From NCBI GenBank assembly GCA_021160355.1, contig JAGHCS010000035.1, positions 1 to 25,488 of the forward strand: a stretch of DNA of 25,488 nucleotides, in the 5' to 3' direction. The DNA is from Candidatus Cloacimonadota bacterium. Lineage in GTDB: Bacteria > Cloacimonadota > Cloacimonadia > JGIOTU-2. The notes under the pieces were generated by a model. That model did not search any database, was not told the origin of the DNA, and saw nothing but the letters and a program-made list of their open reading frames with translations. Of the stretch, positions 24,353-25,488 are shown one piece after another; position 1 is the stretch's first letter, and the number at the start of each line of letters is the position of its first letter. A program made the translations under genes and the position numbers.

Positions 24353-25488
24353 TTATGGACTAACTTGTACTATCTTCATACCCTCATTGTCGATAAGCAG
24401 CGTATAGCTCCCGGCAAGAGTTAATGAAGAAGGTTCAGAGGTCATTACAAAATAACCAAGAATAAACGGATTTATAATTGAAGAAATATCGATTGTGATT
24501 AATCCAATTTCGGAATCAGATATATATGCATACGAGTTGTCTACGTGAACCCCGTTAACAAATCCGTCAGTTTCTACGTCTGCAACATAGATCGATGAAG
24601 CAGGATTTGAAACATCGAGAATAAGAAGACCATCTTCGCTATTTGCAATATAGGCGTAGTTATTTTGAATAAAAATATCTTTAGCGCCCGCAGTTGCATA
24701 GGTGGAAGTCGGTGTAGGATTATAGGGATCTGAGATATCAAAAATTGCAATTCCGTCCAAACCCTGTGCAATATAAGCGTTAGTTCCTTCAACATAAATA
24801 CTTTGGGCATGACCACCGGTAGAGACATTAGTCACGAAATCAGGTATTGAATTTGAAATAAAGAAAACAGTCAAGCCATTATCGCCATCTGCTATGTACG
24901 CAAAATCTCCAACTACTTCAATATCATAAGGTATACCGGACGTTGAGCTACTTCCCGATAATTGAGGATTCAGTGGATTTGTGATATCCAATGTTGATAT
25001 AATCCCGGGAGCAGTACTGCCGCTATGACTTGTTACATATAAAAAATTATCCTCAACATCAGAAGAAAGCACCCGGTCTTCAAAATCATTCATGGTATGT
25101 ACAATCTCTGGATTTTCAGGATTTCCAAAATATATGATCTGCAAACCATCATAGTTGTCCGGAACATAGGCATACCAGCCGGACGTGATAATATCCTGTG
25201 CTACACCAGGTGTGTTTACAGAACCAACAAGATCAAGAAGTACATTTATCTTTGCTTCTTCGCTGTTTGCGGAAGTATAAATGCCAGAATAGGCATTCAC
25301 TCGATAGATGAATGTTCCGCACGGTTCGGTGATATTATCAATAAAGGAAATTGTGTTGCTGTCAACCGTGACATAATTTGTAACCCAGTCGGTATCTCCG
25401 ATCTTTTTATCGATGTTGAAACCGACCTCCCCTTCACTGTTATCCTGCCAGGTGAGCTTTATCTTGTTTTGATCAAGCTGCTGGAGGA
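24353..25488 (-). CDS. Secreted FnIII plus LVIVD seven-bladed propeller protein, 5' partial
   Basis: The frame stays open to the right edge of the window, so the GTG at 25300 is an internal valine and the N-terminus is missing. The upstream part reads as a fibronectin type III domain (KIKLTWQDNSEGEVGFNIDK … TFIYRVNAYSG, about 25240-25486). Seven repeats of about 40 residues follow, each with a pattern like AYIANSEDGLLILDVSNP, the LVIVD-type β-propeller repeat; seven copies would close one propeller. The protein ends after the last blade (MKIVQVSP) without a sorting CTD. It is probably extracellular and involved in binding, but its partner is unknown. The β-helix protein gene follows 36 bp later with no terminator between them. 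Confidence 0.8.
   Translation of the reverse strand, partial: LQQLDQNKIKLTWQDNSEGEVGFNIDKKIGDTDWVTNYVTVDSNTISFIDNITEPCGTFIYRVNAYSGIYTSANSEEAKINVLLDLVGSVNTPGVAQDIITSGWYAYVPDNYDGLQIIYFGNPENPEIVHTMNDFEDRVLSSDVEDNFLYVTSHSGSTAPGIISTLDITNPLNPQLSGSSSTSGIPYDIEVVGDFAYIADGDNGLTVFFISNSIPDFVTNVSTGGHAQSIYVEGTNAYIAQGLDGIAIFDISDPYNPTPTSTYATAGAKDIFIQNNYAYIANSEDGLLILDVSNPASSIYVADVETDGFVNGVHVDNSYAYISDSEIGLITIDISSIINPFILGYFVMTSEPSSLTLAGSYTLLIDNEGMKIVQVSP

Noticed and set aside
25298..25300. GTG as the start of the propeller protein gene
   Set aside because: The frame continues to the window edge and encodes a recognisable FnIII domain; this GTG is the Val in YRVNAYSG.

Overview
This is a gene-dense stretch of AT-rich bacterial chromosome. 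It comes from a diderm: it encodes outer-membrane β-barrel proteins and secreted proteins with C-terminal sorting domains. A PorU-like C25 protease sits next to a PorV-like barrel, and two downstream secreted proteins end in type IX secretion (T9SS)-like C-terminal domains. This suggests the Fibrobacteres-Chlorobi-Bacteroidetes (FCB) side of the tree or a neighbouring candidate phylum such as Cloacimonadota. That placement is inference, because the window has no rRNA. Several genes carry strong GGAGG-type ribosome binding sites, which is not typical of core Bacteroidota.

Layout. (1) 1-4991, plus strand: a 5'-truncated porU-like gene overlapping a porV-like gene by ATGA. (2) 5030-14196, minus strand, read right to left: tldD, a palindromic intergenic element, pmbA, a nitrilase-family hydrolase, the core set rpmH-rnpA-yidD-yidC, a large-type SRP RNA with an Alu domain, then a tight operon of a DUF6132-like membrane protein, a COG0731-type radical SAM enzyme, a DUF401 transporter-like protein and a TIGR00725/LOG-like protein. 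(3) 14309-18507, plus strand: queD, engB (ysxC), dxs and mnmE, each overlapping the next. (4) 18513-25488, minus strand: a PAS hybrid histidine kinase and three secreted proteins (a 238-aa protein, a 1139-aa β-helix mosaic, and a 5'-truncated FnIII plus LVIVD-propeller protein).

How the genes relate. YidC, YidD and the SRP RNA all serve membrane-protein insertion and lie together with the L34 and RNase P protein genes. TldD and PmbA form a two-subunit metalloprotease. PorU and PorV are expected to process and anchor cargo that carries CTDs like those on the two downstream secreted proteins.

The most notable items are the PorU/PorV pair with matching cargo, a domain shared three times between two secreted proteins, the Alu-containing SRP RNA next to yidC in a diderm, and the inverted-repeat element that supplies the tldD stop codon. 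There is no CRISPR array, transposase, tRNA or rRNA, and no gene-free stretch above 300 bases. The longest non-protein stretch (about 7816-8102) holds the SRP RNA.
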